Assembly (NCBI GenBank): GCA_003550325.1
Contig: QKWP01000001.1
Location: 427,489 to 491,488, forward strand
DNA length: 64,000 bases
Direction of reading: 5' to 3'
Origin: Gigaspora rosea
Lineage: Eukaryota; Glomeromycota; Glomeromycetes; Diversisporales; Gigasporaceae
Of this stretch, positions 46,324 to 58,614 are shown piece by piece. A model generated the notes under the pieces. It was not told the DNA's origin. It worked only from the letters and a program-made list of their open reading frames with translations, and ran no database searches. Position 1 is the stretch's first letter. Every line of letters begins with the position of its first letter. The translations under genes were made by a program, and so were the position numbers.

Positions 46324-46440
46324 ATCTAATGTAATTACGTAACTTTATTGTAGATTACTTTCCATAAGTGCACATTCCGAAAGACATTTTTTCCAATTTA
46401 TTTATGGAAGATTGACTGTATTGTGTTCAAAATTCAACCT

Positions 46441-47210
46441 CATTTCAAAATGACGCACATGAGCATTGATCCAAAATCATGCGCAGGTCAACTAATTAAT
46501 GCGCAGATAGGCGTTATTTCACGCTTATACGGTAAGGTATTTCAGGAATTATGAAATAGCTGTAAAAAAAACTCGATCTTTCAAAATTAATATTTCGGCT
46601 AATGTGCCGCAAAGTTAATGATTTGCATTGCAATTTTGATAGATCAAGAAAAACAATGCGAAGTGATTGATCACTGCTCCTTGGTTACAAAGAAATTTGC
46701 AAAAATTTATCAAAATCGAACTTGATGAAATAGGCAAAATTCTAAATATTTCAAAGTTTGCAAAGAATACAATAGGCTTTATACGAGAAATTTCATTGGA
46801 ACATTCCTTCTATCAATCTAATAACGGTATGAGCATTTATTCTGTGGCTTTTCCTTAATTAGTGCTTTTGCTTCATTTTGTGCGACTGTGACTTCGCCTC
46901 AAGTCATGCCCGAACTAGCATTTTCGTAAATCTTGAGACAATTTTAATGGTCACTATTAACTTTTTTCGACAAATGTATCAGATCATTTAACGTAGCATT
47001 GCTTGCATAAAGTGGACCGGTTTCGGATAATATGAACACCGAAAATATTGAGATCTATCAAATTGGATTCTGAATACGTAATGATTTATTCTTTATTACT
47101 AAGAATTCTTACGTATTTAATTTATTTAGCGTTATATAGTAACGTTTGCCCCTTACAGTAATATGCATAAATTTTTTCCAATGTAGAGGGAAAAAATTAT
47201 AAATAGTTGC

Positions 47211-47242
<32 letters not shown>
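46441..47242 (+). promoter_or_regulatory. Upstream region of the P450 gene
   Basis: Similar to 58060-59359 upstream of the paralogue, apart from the insertions found there. A T run (47212-47231) and an A run (47232-47243) sit directly before the ATG. No TATA or other site can be assigned with confidence. Confidence 0.4.
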
Positions 47243-47243
<1 letters not shown>

Positions 47244-49514
47244 TGGTTTGGGTTTATCTCTTGCTAGCATGCATCTTGTGTTATTATATCTTAAGATCAA
47301 ATACTACACGCGGTCTTAAAAAACTCCCTTCTCCTCCGGGCAGCTTATTTTATTTTGGTTAGTATAAAATAATCAGGATTATCATTATGTATAATTATTT
47401 ATTGGGAAACTTCGTCTACACCTGCCATCCATTGTTCCAATAGCATATCCTAGTTTTTTTTCCTGTAATTCGTATATACGGCATAAAATTTAACAAAAAA
47501 CTTACCTCTATGTGGCTACTTATAAATGATGCCCAGTAATGTTTTTAATGAGTGAAATAAAACATTGTTTAGTCAAATTACGTGACCTAAATGCCTTATA
47601 TGTTATATACGTATTTGTATTACCGTTACGATTTGAAAATTATTTATTTAAAAAAAAAATGTGTTTTTTGTAGGTCATTTTTTCCAAATTGGAGATGAAC
47701 CACATAAGAAGTAAGAAAAAACATATATTAATAATAATAGTTATTATTATAATTGAATGACTTAATTATTAATTATTATTTAATAATTTTAATCTAAATA
47801 GATTTACAGAATGGGCGAGAAGCTTAGGAGATATTTATAGTGTACAATTTGGTCGACAAAATTGGATTATATTGACTAGTGATAAGATCGTTGGTGAAAT
47901 TTTACAAAAGCGTAAGCTAATTTAAACTCTTATGCTAACTTATTATATATTAACAGTTTAGTTAATAATTGAATAAATTATTCTTGGGTTTATTTGTTTT
48001 AATTATAGGTGGTGCAAAATATTCAACTCGTGTGCCAAGCCATTATACTTTTAAAATATTGACTCGAGGAAAAGGTTATGCTGCTAGTCCATATAATGAG
48101 AGATATAGAAAGATTAATCCTATTAGTAAGTACTTGAAAGTACTGGTATTAATATTTTTCATGTCATGAATTCCCATTGCTGATTTAAAATTCTATTTAA
48201 AAAAAATAGTGCACAGTGTTTTGGGTCAACGCAGTGTAAAGGAAAACTCTGATATACTAGATGATGAGTTTCGTATACTTATGCAAAACCTTTGTCAAGC
48301 ATCAGCAAAAATGAACGATGGCTTTTATCCTAAATATTTTTTTCAACATACGGCTTTAAATATTATAAGTCTCTTATGTTTAAACAAACGTACAGAAAGT
48401 GTTGATGAACCATTTTATAGAGATTTTGAAAATTTAATGGGAACACATTTAAAACTCGCTAAAGTAACAAATAGATTATCGGAATTTTTTCCAATATTGA
48501 AATGGTTTCCAAACACTAAATTACATAATGCAATGATAGAGAGTGCCGATAGCATTGAAGCTTTTCTTAGAAAATTGGTCAAGGAAGTTATAGATGATAA
48601 AGAAAAGAAACCATGCATTATTAGAGAATTACTTCGCAAAAAGGATGAAGGAATCCTTGACGATCTAGACGTTATTTATCTAACGGATACGATTTTTGCT
48701 GCTGGAACTGTAAATATTATAAAAAAGTTTTTTTCCACGTGAGCCTTAAATTATTAATACGTGTATTTAAAATTTTTAGGATACAGTTTCAGCAAGTTTA
48801 ACATGGCTTACTGCTGCATTAGCTAATAATCCTAATGTTCAATCTAAAGCTCATCAAGAACTTGATCGAATAATTGGTCAATCTCGTATACCTGAAATTT
48901 CTGATGAACAAAATATTCCTTATATACGTGCTATAATTAAAGAAGGTCAAAGATATTGTGGTGCAGTTTATCTTGGTATACCTCATGCCATTGGAGAAGA
49001 TGACGAATATAACGGATATCATATTCCTGCAAATTCTGTGGTGGTTTTAAATCAATATGGAATTCATATGGATGAGAACAGATATGAAAATCCAAAAGAA
49101 TTTAACCCCGAGAGATTCTTAGAATTTACTGAAAGTAGCGCAGCTTTAGCAAATGGAAATTATGAAAATAGAGATCATTTCGGATTTGGAGCTGGAAGAA
49201 GGCTTTGCACTGGAATTCATATGGCATGTATAATATATGTTTTAAAATAATTATTTCATTAATTTTTTAATTTATTGATAAAAAATTTATATCCTAAAAA
49301 ATAGGCTGAGAGAGAACTTTTATTAGGAGTTTCTCGTCTTCTTTGGTGTTTTAAAATAGAAAATGCATCACCATTAGGTAAAGATGGTAAACCAATACCA
49401 ATTAATTTAGATAAAATACGTAATGGTCTTACTGTTTGGCCTGAAGATTATAAGGTTAGATTTGTAAAAAGACATGATAATGTTGAAAAGGTTTTATCCG
49501 GTCAGAGTCAATAG
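47243..49514 (+). CDS. Cytochrome P450 monooxygenase (seven exons)
   Basis: Haem-thiolate monooxygenase, probably anchored in the endoplasmic reticulum. Exons by splice signals and frame: 47243-47357, 47674-47710, 47802-47911, 48009-48125, 48210-48709, 48780-49223, 49305-49514; 1533 nt, 510 residues, normal P450 length. Residues 1-19 form a hydrophobic anchor (MVWVYLLLACILCYYIL), followed by a basic and Pro-rich hinge (LPSPPG). The I-helix AGTDTV is at 291-296, formed exactly across the exon 5/6 junction. ExxR is EGQR (348-351), PERF is 403-406, and the haem loop FGFGAGRRLCTG carries the ligand Cys436. Five introns are GT-AG; the sixth appears to begin with GC (49224). The ATG has A at -3 and G at +4. 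Substrate unknown; the family symbol cannot be assigned without a search. Paralogue at 59360. Confidence 0.88.
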
Positions 49515-51434
49515 TTAATTTTCAAAGTTATATTTAAATCTTTTAATAAAAATAAATTTAATAAGTGAATTTGTTCAAAACATTAAATAATTTGTTTCAC
49601 TGTAAAGCTATTATTTATTGTGCGGACTACTGTAGTTAGCAAATCTGTGATAAGTGTGTTAAAAATTGGAACTGATTAGTTGGAATTTCCTTAGTAGTCA
49701 GGGAATACGTCACGCCTGTTTATATGTGAGTGTTAATATATAATAAAATTGTAATAAAAACATATACCGGTATTTTTTTGCAAATATTTCGATAAAATTT
49801 CAATTATTTTGTCAACATTTTGATAAATTTCGATAAATTTCGATTATATTTTGAAATTAGGTGCAACGTAATATAACGTGATATTGATTTGCATTCTGAT
49901 TGGTCAATTTTAAAGATTTGCAAAAAAATTCACATTTATTTGGATAAGGCTTCACAACGTTAATTTTTTGGTTTTCATAAGACCCGGCCACCCGGATTTA
50001 TATTTTTTTTTAAAAAAAATTTTTTAGCAATAAAATTCTAAAAAAGTGATCCACAAGGTTTTTGATAAGCTAATCTCCTTTCTATAACTAAGTAAATAGA
50101 TTCTTTGGTTCTTTATGGTCCTAATGGTGGCAAGGCATTAAACTTAGCCTTAAGACCTGGAAATATGGCCTTCCGAATTTAGGCAATAATCTAAAAACTA
50201 GTGTAATAAGTTGCATATTCATGCAACCCATCTTAATTGTTTTTTAAATTATTATTAGCATTAAAAACTCTATTACAGATTTATAATCTATTGTAGTATA
50301 CAGAATATGAAATTAAATTTGAATACCAATGTATATGGTTAAGGTTAAGTTGATTGCATTAAAACTATCATCATTCTTTAATGCAAAAAATTCTGTTATA
50401 AATCTTTTTCAATAGAAAGGAGAGAAATATATTTTTAGGTCCATAAGTTTTTAAAAAAGCTACGTTAAGTCACATCTTACATTTTTGATCATAACAATGA
50501 TCATTGCAGTCTCTACTCAGAACAATTTGAGTTTGACTAATTCTACTATTAAAGATGTAAAAACATGACTTAGCATGGTTTTTTTTAAAACTTTTAACTG
50601 GATCTATCTCTCTTTTCTATTGAACAGCTATATTTGATGGTTGAGTTAGTATTAGTACATAAAAAATTTTGCTATAAATTATTCGTTATTTTGGTGACCA
50701 CAATATGTCAAAGTTAGTTGTTGCAAATATTTCTGCTATGATGATAAATTCTGTTACAGAACTTACATGTTACGTATTCTGTTACTATACCGGTAGTATG
50801 TGGTTAAGATCTGGTTAGTCCGCATTTAAATTTTCCAAGCACGTGTGGTGCAGCGCAGGCCCAGTACGATCAGCCTATGTAAGCTCAAAAATAAATTTAT
50901 TAGTTGTCACTTCATATTGGCAGTCGCGGCCTAAAATATAAATTAAGTCGATGTTACAAAACCTACTTAGCCTGCTTAGTCAATTAATGTTAAAATATCG
51001 CACATTTTGAATATTTTGTGCCATTCCGTTGCCTAACTCTTAAAAATATCGCACATTTTGAGCATTTTGAGCCATTCCGTGCTAATCGAGCGTATATACA
51101 CGATGTGCATGATACGCATGCTGCACATGACTTGCACATGTTAACGTATATTAAATCATAACAATAAAAGTAAGCATGATTTGATCTAATTGTGCATGAT
51201 GAGCCTGGTGAACGACCAATCAAAGGCACAAATATATTATATTAAAATATTAAAGGCACAATTGACCATTAACTCTGAATTAGATTTATGACGTTAAGAT
51301 AGTAATTGTCATAAATTTTTATGCTTTCCCACGCCAGATTTACAGCAGTAATTGATGTATATTTCTATTGGCTAATTTTTTTAAAAAAGTTGAAATTTAG
51401 ATTCTTGATTTTTAGACCCGGCCGGGTTATGAAA
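49515..51434. other. Non-coding DNA
   Basis: The first 250 bp is the P450 3' flank shared with 61618-61875. Two copies of AATATCGCACATTTTGA(A/G)(T/C)ATTTTG followed by GCCATTCCGT lie at 50995-51085. Phrases with GACCCGGCC occur at 49981 and 51414. No gene seen. Confidence 0.5.
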
Positions 51435-51442
51435 TCCAAGAT

Positions 51443-53346
51443 TAGAGATGGGTTTCATGCGTGCGCATGATTCCTCAATCATGCGCATGAATGCGCATTA
51501 ATGCGCATGTTTCCGAATCATGCGCATTTTATCCCATCAAAATTTTATATAGAAAAATTAAATTAAAAATAAGTATTATAAATATTCTAATCTATCTATA
51601 TCAAACATGACGTCGAAACGAAACCTACCCGAAACTAGTTTCGGAAGGGTTCTAATCCGAAACTAGTATCGGATTTTTTTTAAAAAAAATCGAAACTCCG
51701 AAACCCGAAACCCCGAAACTATAATCCGAAACCCAAACCTATAATCCGAAACTCAAATATATAATATTGAAGCCTTTAAAACTTATCATAAAGTTGATTA
51801 TTTTTAATGAGCCCAAAATGTAAAATTATTTTGAATAAATTATAACATTATATAGATCATTTTTTTAATTATGTTTTTTTTCACTGCCTCGGTTTGTTCG
51901 GGTTTTTTTAAAGCTGGTCTACTTTATTTTTAATATCATACCATTCTTTCAATTGATTTCAAAATTCTAGGGCGATAGAAAAGATTGCCAATGATGAATC
52001 GATGAGTATTTGATGACTTTTGTTACCAACAATTTATTTAATTCTGCGGTAACTTATTAATTCTATCATTAGTAGATATGGACGTACTAATTACTTATTA
52101 TTACTTGATATTGTATCCAGTTTTTACGTAGTAAGTAAAAAAACCGATGCTTGCAAAAGCAACCTTGATTGTCAGAATATAAACTCCAGAATTATACCTT
52201 TCATGTTATACTTGTTCTGCACGCATGCAATAAATTGTTGGATGCATTACGGCCCAAATAGCGCTGGATATTCAAATTTTATTGTATTCTTTAAGGAGAT
52301 ATATAACATACATCAATGCGATTAATGTATATNGCCCAAATAGCGCTGGATATTCAAATTTTATTGTATTCTTTAAGGAGATATATAACATACATCAATG
52401 CGATTAATGTATATTGAAGAGATACATAGCATATATCAGTGCATTTGAAAGAGATATATAATACAGTACATTAATGCAATAAATGTTTATGGAAGTTTGG
52501 TTAGTTTTTGGTGTTCAGTGAGGTTTCGGGTTTCGAATGAGGGTTTCGGGTGTCGGGTGAGGTTTCGAGTTTCGGATAAGGTTTCAGAAGTTTTAATGGA
52601 TTTGGCACAAAAGGGTTTCGGCGCCAACTTTGAGAGAATAAACAATAAATTATTGATGTTTTGGCAGTTTCGGGGTTTCTGTTGAGGTTTCGGGTTTCGG
52701 TCGAGGTAAAACTAAGCTGCATATTATCTGTTATTGGAGTAATGAGCTTTGTAACAAACTTTTTATAGGTTAGCTTATACTAATTCAAACTAACCCAATA
52801 TATTGCAATTACTGGTATAGGTACAAATTTTGTAATAAAATTCCAATAAAAACTGGCTCAACCATACTGAAATAGAGTGTGAATTCTGTGGCAGAATTTT
52901 GTAATTACATAATTTTAATACAAATCAACTCTATCTTACCCATATACTGTAGTTAATAGAATAGTATGTTCAGCAACAGAATTTTTTTGTGACGATTCAA
53001 TGCAAACAAACTCCGCATATTTATGAATATTATATAATGCGAATTTACATATTTTTACTAAGATTCTAAAGTTTAATACAAAGCTCCCGATGGGTCTGGT
53101 GTCAAATTATATAAGATAAGCAACGATGAAGTTTACAATTAGCTAATTTGTAAAAATTTATATATATAGGCAAAATCTTATTAAGAATCTATATGTAGTA
53201 TCTTTATTTAGATATATTATCAATAATAAAGATAACAATTTTAAAAAATTTTTTTATCATGCGGTATCATGCGCATTTTATATATCATGCGATTAATGCG
53301 CATTCATGCGCATTTTATTATAAAATGCGCATTTTTCCCATCTCTA
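51443..53346. mobile_element. hAT-type element G (ATGCGCAT motif)
   Basis: The ends are TAGAGATGGG and CCCATCTCTA, perfect over 10 bp. TCCAAGAT is duplicated exactly at 51435-51442 and 53347-53354. ATGCGCAT occurs many times in both subterminal zones. The middle (about 51610-52710) is rich in GAAACCCGAAAC on the left and GGTTTCGGGTTTCGG on the right, which looks like another foldback nested inside, but its borders and target duplication could not be fixed. It spans the first N-flanked duplication, so its true length may be 82 bp less. Confidence 0.88.
52252..52414 (+). other. 81-bp direct duplication around an N
   Basis: 52252-52332 and 52334-52414 are identical as read, separated by a single N at 52333. 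This is the expected appearance of two contig ends with an uncollapsed overlap. Confidence 0.85.
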
Positions 53347-53354
53347 TCCAAGAT

Positions 53355-54219
53355 ATTAATTTTGTATGGCCCAAATCACCAAAAATTTCGAAAATTTTTC
53401 CGTGTCCCTGTCTCAAAGACGAAATAAGATTTTTGGGTACATTTAGGTGTATCAAAAAAGTAGGTGCAGGTGTATCAAAAATGAAAGTTTTGCATTCATG
53501 AAGACCTCGATCACGTGACAATCGTTAATAATATTAATGATTGTATTTGAGTCTTTACGTCCCGCGCCCTAAAAACAAAAGGAGAAGAATTAGATAAGTA
53601 GAGTTGAATTGAAATCACAAGTAAAGGAATAATCCATAAGAAATACTTATCCCCGTCTTTAACCACGCCGCATTAAGACCTAAAGAACCTCGAGACCCAG
53701 ACCAATTCTTCCACGCCTCTTTCTGCCTACCAGTTCGAGCTTGAATGATTAAAAGACATTGAATTAGTTAGATAGTGATGTTGTTAGCGATATTTAGCCA
53801 TCGACCCAATTGTCACGACTTTACCAGGAGTCTAGCACTTTGCGGTAACGTGCCTTCACGTGGTGTGGCGTATTCGGATTAACTTTTTGGCTTTATGTTA
53901 AGGTTAGGGTTAGGGTTCGTGGATAAAGCCTTAAAAAGCCACTATCTATATGTAAAATCGCGTTCGGTGGGTTTTCAAGGCCGATTTAATGTCGGACTGA
54001 TCCGTGACGATCAAAATTTACGTTTTCCGATTGGTGAATTCTCATGCGCACGTCATGTTACTGCAAAAGTGTCTAGTGTCTAGACCCCTGGTGAGGTTAC
54101 TTTCACGGCTGACAAAAGTGATCGGCAAAAAAATTTTAGCATACAGTAATGTACACTAATCACGATATCACAATATATAAAATTATTATACGATTAAAAC
54201 CCGGATAAATCCGTCCATC
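53355..54219. other. Intergenic DNA with telomere-like run
   Basis: AGGTTAGGGTTAGGGTT at about 53901-53917 has two TTAGGG units and is probably interstitial. The region is less A/T-rich than its neighbours, but frames are short and no gene or tRNA could be supported. Confidence 0.5.
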
Positions 54220-55310
54220 AGATATAATTTACTAATAAATCTTTTTTTTTTTTGAATATGTGAATGATGTAAATCGCATGGCGTGAAAATTTTTTTTTAG
54301 GTAACGATTTAACCACCCGGTTATGTTATCGGTATTATAGCTGTTTTCATAATTCTGGGACATCAAAAAAAATTTTCTGATGACCATCAGTGCACAAAAT
54401 TTCCGGGTGATGTGATCTGCTTTTTCCTGATAATTATTAGGAATTTAGGAGTCGGAAGTAGCATTATTAAACTATTGGATTTTTTTTATTTACAATACAT
54501 GTGTAATGAACGGAGAATTTCCAACTTTGAAAAATCAGGTCTGAAATTGACATCATTAACGGTAATCTCCTGCATTTTGCAAAGATTTTGCGTTATGATG
54601 ACCTTATGAAAATCATTTCAATAAGACGATTCAAATGGTAATATAATCATTTGAGATATGATCACTAGATCACTAGATCACGAGATATCAATAATTGAAC
54701 GAAATCAAATTTTGTATAACGCGAATTTCTTAATAGAGAATTCATATTCTAAATTTTTTTAAATTTTTTTTAACGTATAATGATTAAACGAATTTTAGAA
54801 TAACGTACGAATTTGATGGTGGACTTCCTAATCAAGCCTTTTTCACAAGCGTACAATTTGCTCGACCAATCCATATTAACTAAGTCTTTAGCAAGTTTTC
54901 TACATATTGAATTCTCGAGCAATTTTGGTGTTCATTACTTTAGAAAGACATGTAAAAATACTTTTTAAATGAAATTTGTGGTTTATAAAAATCTACATAA
55001 ATTAAAAAAATGAGTATACTTTCTTTATGTACAGATTAGTTCCAATAATAGACGAATTCATAAGCATTAAATCCATCTTGTTTACATGATAATAAAAATA
55101 ATTATTGCTTTAATGAGAGATAAATGATACTGAATCAAGGTTTATAAAGTGTGCATGGGGTTTCTAACAGATAAAAAATAATTTCATTTTTGAAGATTAT
55201 TGTTATTTGTTTTTTTTTATGATCAATGAATTGGTTTATCACTAAATACATGATTGCCAAAGATATATGAGAATCTATAACTGTACAATAACATATAACA
55301 AAATTTATAT
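54220..55310 (-). repeat. Inverted copy of the 9955-11600 repeat
   Basis: Reverse complement similarity along the whole stretch. It lacks the 630-bp MITE (empty site near 55083-55098). The end of the copy continues into the duplicated block, so its last 140 bp also appear at 56660-56802. Confidence 0.75.
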
Positions 55311-55316
55311 ATGTTG

Positions 55317-55554
55317 TACCCGGGTTAGAATCCGATTTGGAATCAGGCTGTCCTGATTCAGAATCGGGATACCGGCTTTGGAATTCTTAAACAGGGTACC
55401 CACCTTAAAAACTATAATTAAACTAATATGCTAACGCTAAATTACTCTGACTAATTCTCAAGCTGGGTACCTTGTTCAAGAATTCAAAAGCCGGGTAACC
55501 CAATTCTAAATCAGGACAGCTGGATTCCGAATTGGGCAGATTCCAATCTGGGTA
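55317..55554. mobile_element. Foldback MITE (TACCCGG ends)
   Basis: 238 bp, almost wholly an inverted repeat. The left arm has TACCCGGGTTAGAATCC, TCCTGATTCAGAATCGGG and GGAATTCTTAAACA; the right arm has their reverse complements in order. The flank TATGT/TGTA is too ambiguous to define a target duplication. An exact second copy occurs at 56809-57046. Confidence 0.75.
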
Positions 55555-55664
55555 TGTAAAAAAGAATAAAACTTAATGGAATTATTCTATCAATATTATG
55601 CTTTTATATATAGTAGAATCAAAGCTTTTATGTCATGCGTTACACATATGCAGCTTTTATATAC

Positions 55665-56232
55665 TGTTACGGGGAGAATTGGACGTCTCTTCTTGTACGA
55701 TTTAAGAAACGATACGAAGATGGCTCGCCAGAGGCGTGACTTGGTGATTTTGCCCGATTTAGTATAAACGTGACTTGAAATTTAATATAGTCAAAGCTTT
55801 GTTATATACTTTATTGGACTTAATTATATGTTAATCCGAAGATTACTGCCCAGAAGAAGAGCTAAAACAACCTTCTTTTATACCTTTCCAATATTATGGG
55901 AATAACAATCTAACATCATACGATACTTTACAAAAATTATGGAGTCGCTAATCTAATATTATAGAATATTATAGAAACTATGAGATGAAAATCATACGAT
56001 ACTTTATCTACGACACTATCTCATTAAGCGTATCATGATAGATTGAATGGTTTCTAAATCATTCCGCCGTAAGCCGAGCCCCGAGCACGCATGATCGATT
56101 ATGCACGATTAATTGTATGCATGGTCGATGTATATTTCACTTATGCATGATTGATTGTCATATGAAATGTGGCGCAGTATACGGATTAATGATGATCATC
56201 CGATATTGAAATATCACGTTTACCCCGTGACA
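55665..56232 (-). mobile_element. Solo LTR of the element-1 family
   Basis: Reverse orientation. It starts (minus strand) TGTCACGGGGTAAACGTGA and ends CCCCGTAACA, with ATAC on both sides (55661-55664 and 56233-56236). Shares GCGCCACATTTCATATGACA and TAATCGTGCATAATCG with the LTRs of element 1. The 63-codon frame at 55576-55767 overlaps its end and is not a gene. Confidence 0.85.
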
Positions 56233-56659
56233 ATACCGAAATTACAAAATCAAATCGGTAGAAAAATCATACGGCTAATTTGTATTGTCATATAAGCGCG
56301 AAATAACGCTCATGGGCGTTATTTGAAAATTGAATCCTTCAAAAATAGCTTACATTATATGGGCGATCCGAATTAACGCGTACCCTAATCTAGCATATAT
56401 GTATTGTTGGAAAAATGATAAAGAGTCGACCCTCCATAAGTGCACCCTTTATAAGTGCACTTTCTTCCAATAAATATGCACTTTCTTTCTATAAGTGCAC
56501 ATCATTTAATCCGCCTTAATGTAATTACGTAACTTTATATGTAGATTACTTTCCATAAGCGCAAAAAAACTCGACGTCTTTCAAATTAATATTTCGACTA
56601 ATGTGCCGCAAAGTTAATGACTTGTAATTTTGATGTATAAAGAAAACCAATGCGAAGTN

Positions 56660-58150
56660 CAGATAAAAAATAATTTCATTTTTGAAGATTATTGTTATTT
56701 GTTTTTTTTTATGATCAATGAATTGGTTTATCACTAAATACATGATTGCCAAAGATATATGAGAATCTATAACTGTACAATAACATATAACAAAATTTAT
56801 ATATGTTGTACCCGGGTTAGAATCCGATTTGGAATCAGGCTGTCCTGATTCAGAATCGGGATACCGGCTTTGGAATTCTTAAACAGGGTACCCACCTTAA
56901 AAACTATAATTAAACTAATATGCTAACGCTAAATTACTCTGACTAATTCTCAAGCTGGGTACCTTGTTCAAGAATTCAAAAGCCGGGTAACCCAATTCTA
57001 AATCAGGACAGCTGGATTCCGAATTGGGCAGATTCCAATCTGGGTATGTAAAAAAGAATAAAACTTAATGGAATTATTCTATCAATATTATGCTTTTATA
57101 TATAGTAGAATCAAAGCTTTTATGTCATGCGTTACACATATGCAGCTTTTATATACTGTTACGGGGAGAATTGGACGTCTCTTCTTGTACGATTTAAGAA
57201 ACGATACGAAGATGGCTCGCCAGAGGCGTGACTTGGTGATTTTGCCCGATTTAGTATAAACGTGACTTGAAATTTAATATAGTCAAAGCTTTGTTATATA
57301 CTTTATTGGACTTAATTATATGTTAATCCGAAGATTACTGCCCAGAAGAAGAGCTAAAACAACCTTCTTTTATACCTTTCCAATATTATGGGAATAACAA
57401 TCTAACATCATACGATACTTTACAAAAATTATGGAGTCGCTAATCTAATATTATAGAATATTATAGAAACTATGAGATGAAAATCATACGATACTTTATC
57501 TACGACACTATCTCATTAAGCGTATCATGATAGATTGAATGGTTTCTAAATCATTCCGCCGTAAGCCGAGCCCCGAGCACGCATGATCGATTATGCACGA
57601 TTAATTGTATGCATGGTCGATGTATATTTCACTTATGCATGATTGATTGTCATATGAAATGTGGCGCAGTATACGGATTAATGATGATCATCCGATATTG
57701 AAATATCACGTTTACCCCGTGACAATACCGAAATTACAAAATCAAATCGGTAGAAAAATCATACGGCTAATTTGTATTGTCATATAAGCGCGAAATAACG
57801 CTCATGGGCGTTATTTGAAAATTGAATCCTTCAAAAATAGCTTACATTATATGGGCGATCCGAATTAACGCGTACCCTAATCTAGCATATATGTATTGTT
57901 GGAAAAATGATAAAGAGTCGACCCTCCATAAGTGCACCCTTTATAAGTGCACTTTCTTCCAATAAATATGCACTTTCTTTCTATAAGTGCACATCATTTA
58001 ATCCGCCTTAATGTAATTACGTAACTTTATATGTAGATTACTTTCCATAAGCGCAAAAAAACTCGACGTCTTTCAAATTAATATTTCGACTAATGTGCCG
58101 CAAAGTTAATGACTTGTAATTTTGATGTATAAAGAAAACCAATGCGAAGT
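56660..58150 (+). repeat. Second copy of the 1491-bp exact duplication
   Basis: Repeats 55168-56658, including a solo LTR at 57157-57724 and the foldback MITE at 56809-57046. After 58150 the sequence continues into the upstream region of the second P450, whereas before 55168 it continues the 54-kb repeat. The pair is what a merged overlap of two contigs would give. Confidence 0.85.
57157..57724 (-). mobile_element. Solo LTR (duplicate of 55665-56232)
   Basis: Same sequence and same ATAC flanks as the copy 1492 bp upstream; probably the same locus represented twice. Confidence 0.75.
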
Positions 58151-58309
58151 GATTGGTCACTGCTCCTTGGTACAAAAAACTTTACAAAAATTTATCAAAA
58201 TCAAACTTGCTGAAAATAGGCCATCTAACAGTGCCGATAATGTACCATTCAATGAAATTTTATCGCTTGATTTTGCTTATAATTTGCTAAATTTGCAAAA
58301 TTCTAAATA

Positions 58310-58535
58310 CCATATTCCTCCGAAAATAAGCACCCCCTCGGAGAAATTTTTAGATCCAAAATTCTCTTGATCTAATAACCGGATCTGCATAATTTTGGTA
58401 CCATTCGAATCGACTTATCAAGATGATTCAAATGGTACCAAACTTATGCAGATCCGATTATTAGAGCAAGAGAATTTTGGGTATAAAAATTGCTCCGAGG
58501 GGGTGCTAACTTTCGGAAGAATACGAAATTTCAAA
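58310..58535. mobile_element. Palindromic MITE-like insertion upstream of P450-2
   Basis: Inverted repeat with C(A/G)TATTC(C/T)TCCGAAA and AGCACCCCCTCGGAG, then AGAATTTTGG- and GGTACCATT-containing arms around a centre at about 58420. Missing from the equivalent place upstream of the first P450. Ends resemble the TATTC/TATTTACTC style of mariner MITEs; no clear target duplication. Confidence 0.65.
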
Positions 58536-58614
58536 TTTTGCAACGATCACAATAGGTTTTATACGAGAAATTTCATTGGCACATTCCTCAATCAAAAATT
58601 CTGCTTTTCCTTAA

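Larger units (their letters stand above)
44471..46440. repeat. Tandem array of pogo-like MITE copies
   Basis: Units begin CAGTCGACC...CCATAAGTGCA (44471, about 44699, about 45026) and end GGAAGATT(T/G)ACTG (about 44655, about 44980, about 46421), giving imperfect inverted termini of pogo/Tigger form. Units contain several TATAAGTGCAC motifs and TGTAATTACGTAAC. Spacers of about 57 bp (TATTGGG...ATCCAAA) link them. Later insertions at 45280-45923 and 45978-46323 split the last units. A single, shorter copy lies at 56413-56560 (and in its duplicate 57905-58050). Confidence 0.75.
55168..56658 (+). repeat. First copy of a 1491-bp exact duplication
   Basis: Identical as read to 56660-58150 (offset 1492), with a single N at 56659 between the copies. 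Contains a foldback MITE, a solo LTR and a pogo-like fragment. Probably an assembly overlap that was not merged. Confidence 0.85.

Noticed and set aside
49981-51430. GACCCGGCC phrases as terminal repeats of a 1.45-kb element
   Set aside because: The flanks do not show a target duplication and the similarity is limited to about 20 bases.
51610-52710. Separate GTTTCGG foldback element nested in element G
   Set aside because: Motif symmetry is clear, but neither ends nor a target duplication could be matched, and the N-flanked duplication lies inside.
53901-53917. TTAGGG run as a telomere
   Set aside because: Only about two units, surrounded by ordinary sequence; at most an interstitial trace.
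55576-55767. 63-codon ORF (and its duplicate at 57068-57259)
   Set aside because: It runs across the end of a solo LTR and is present twice only because of the duplicated block.
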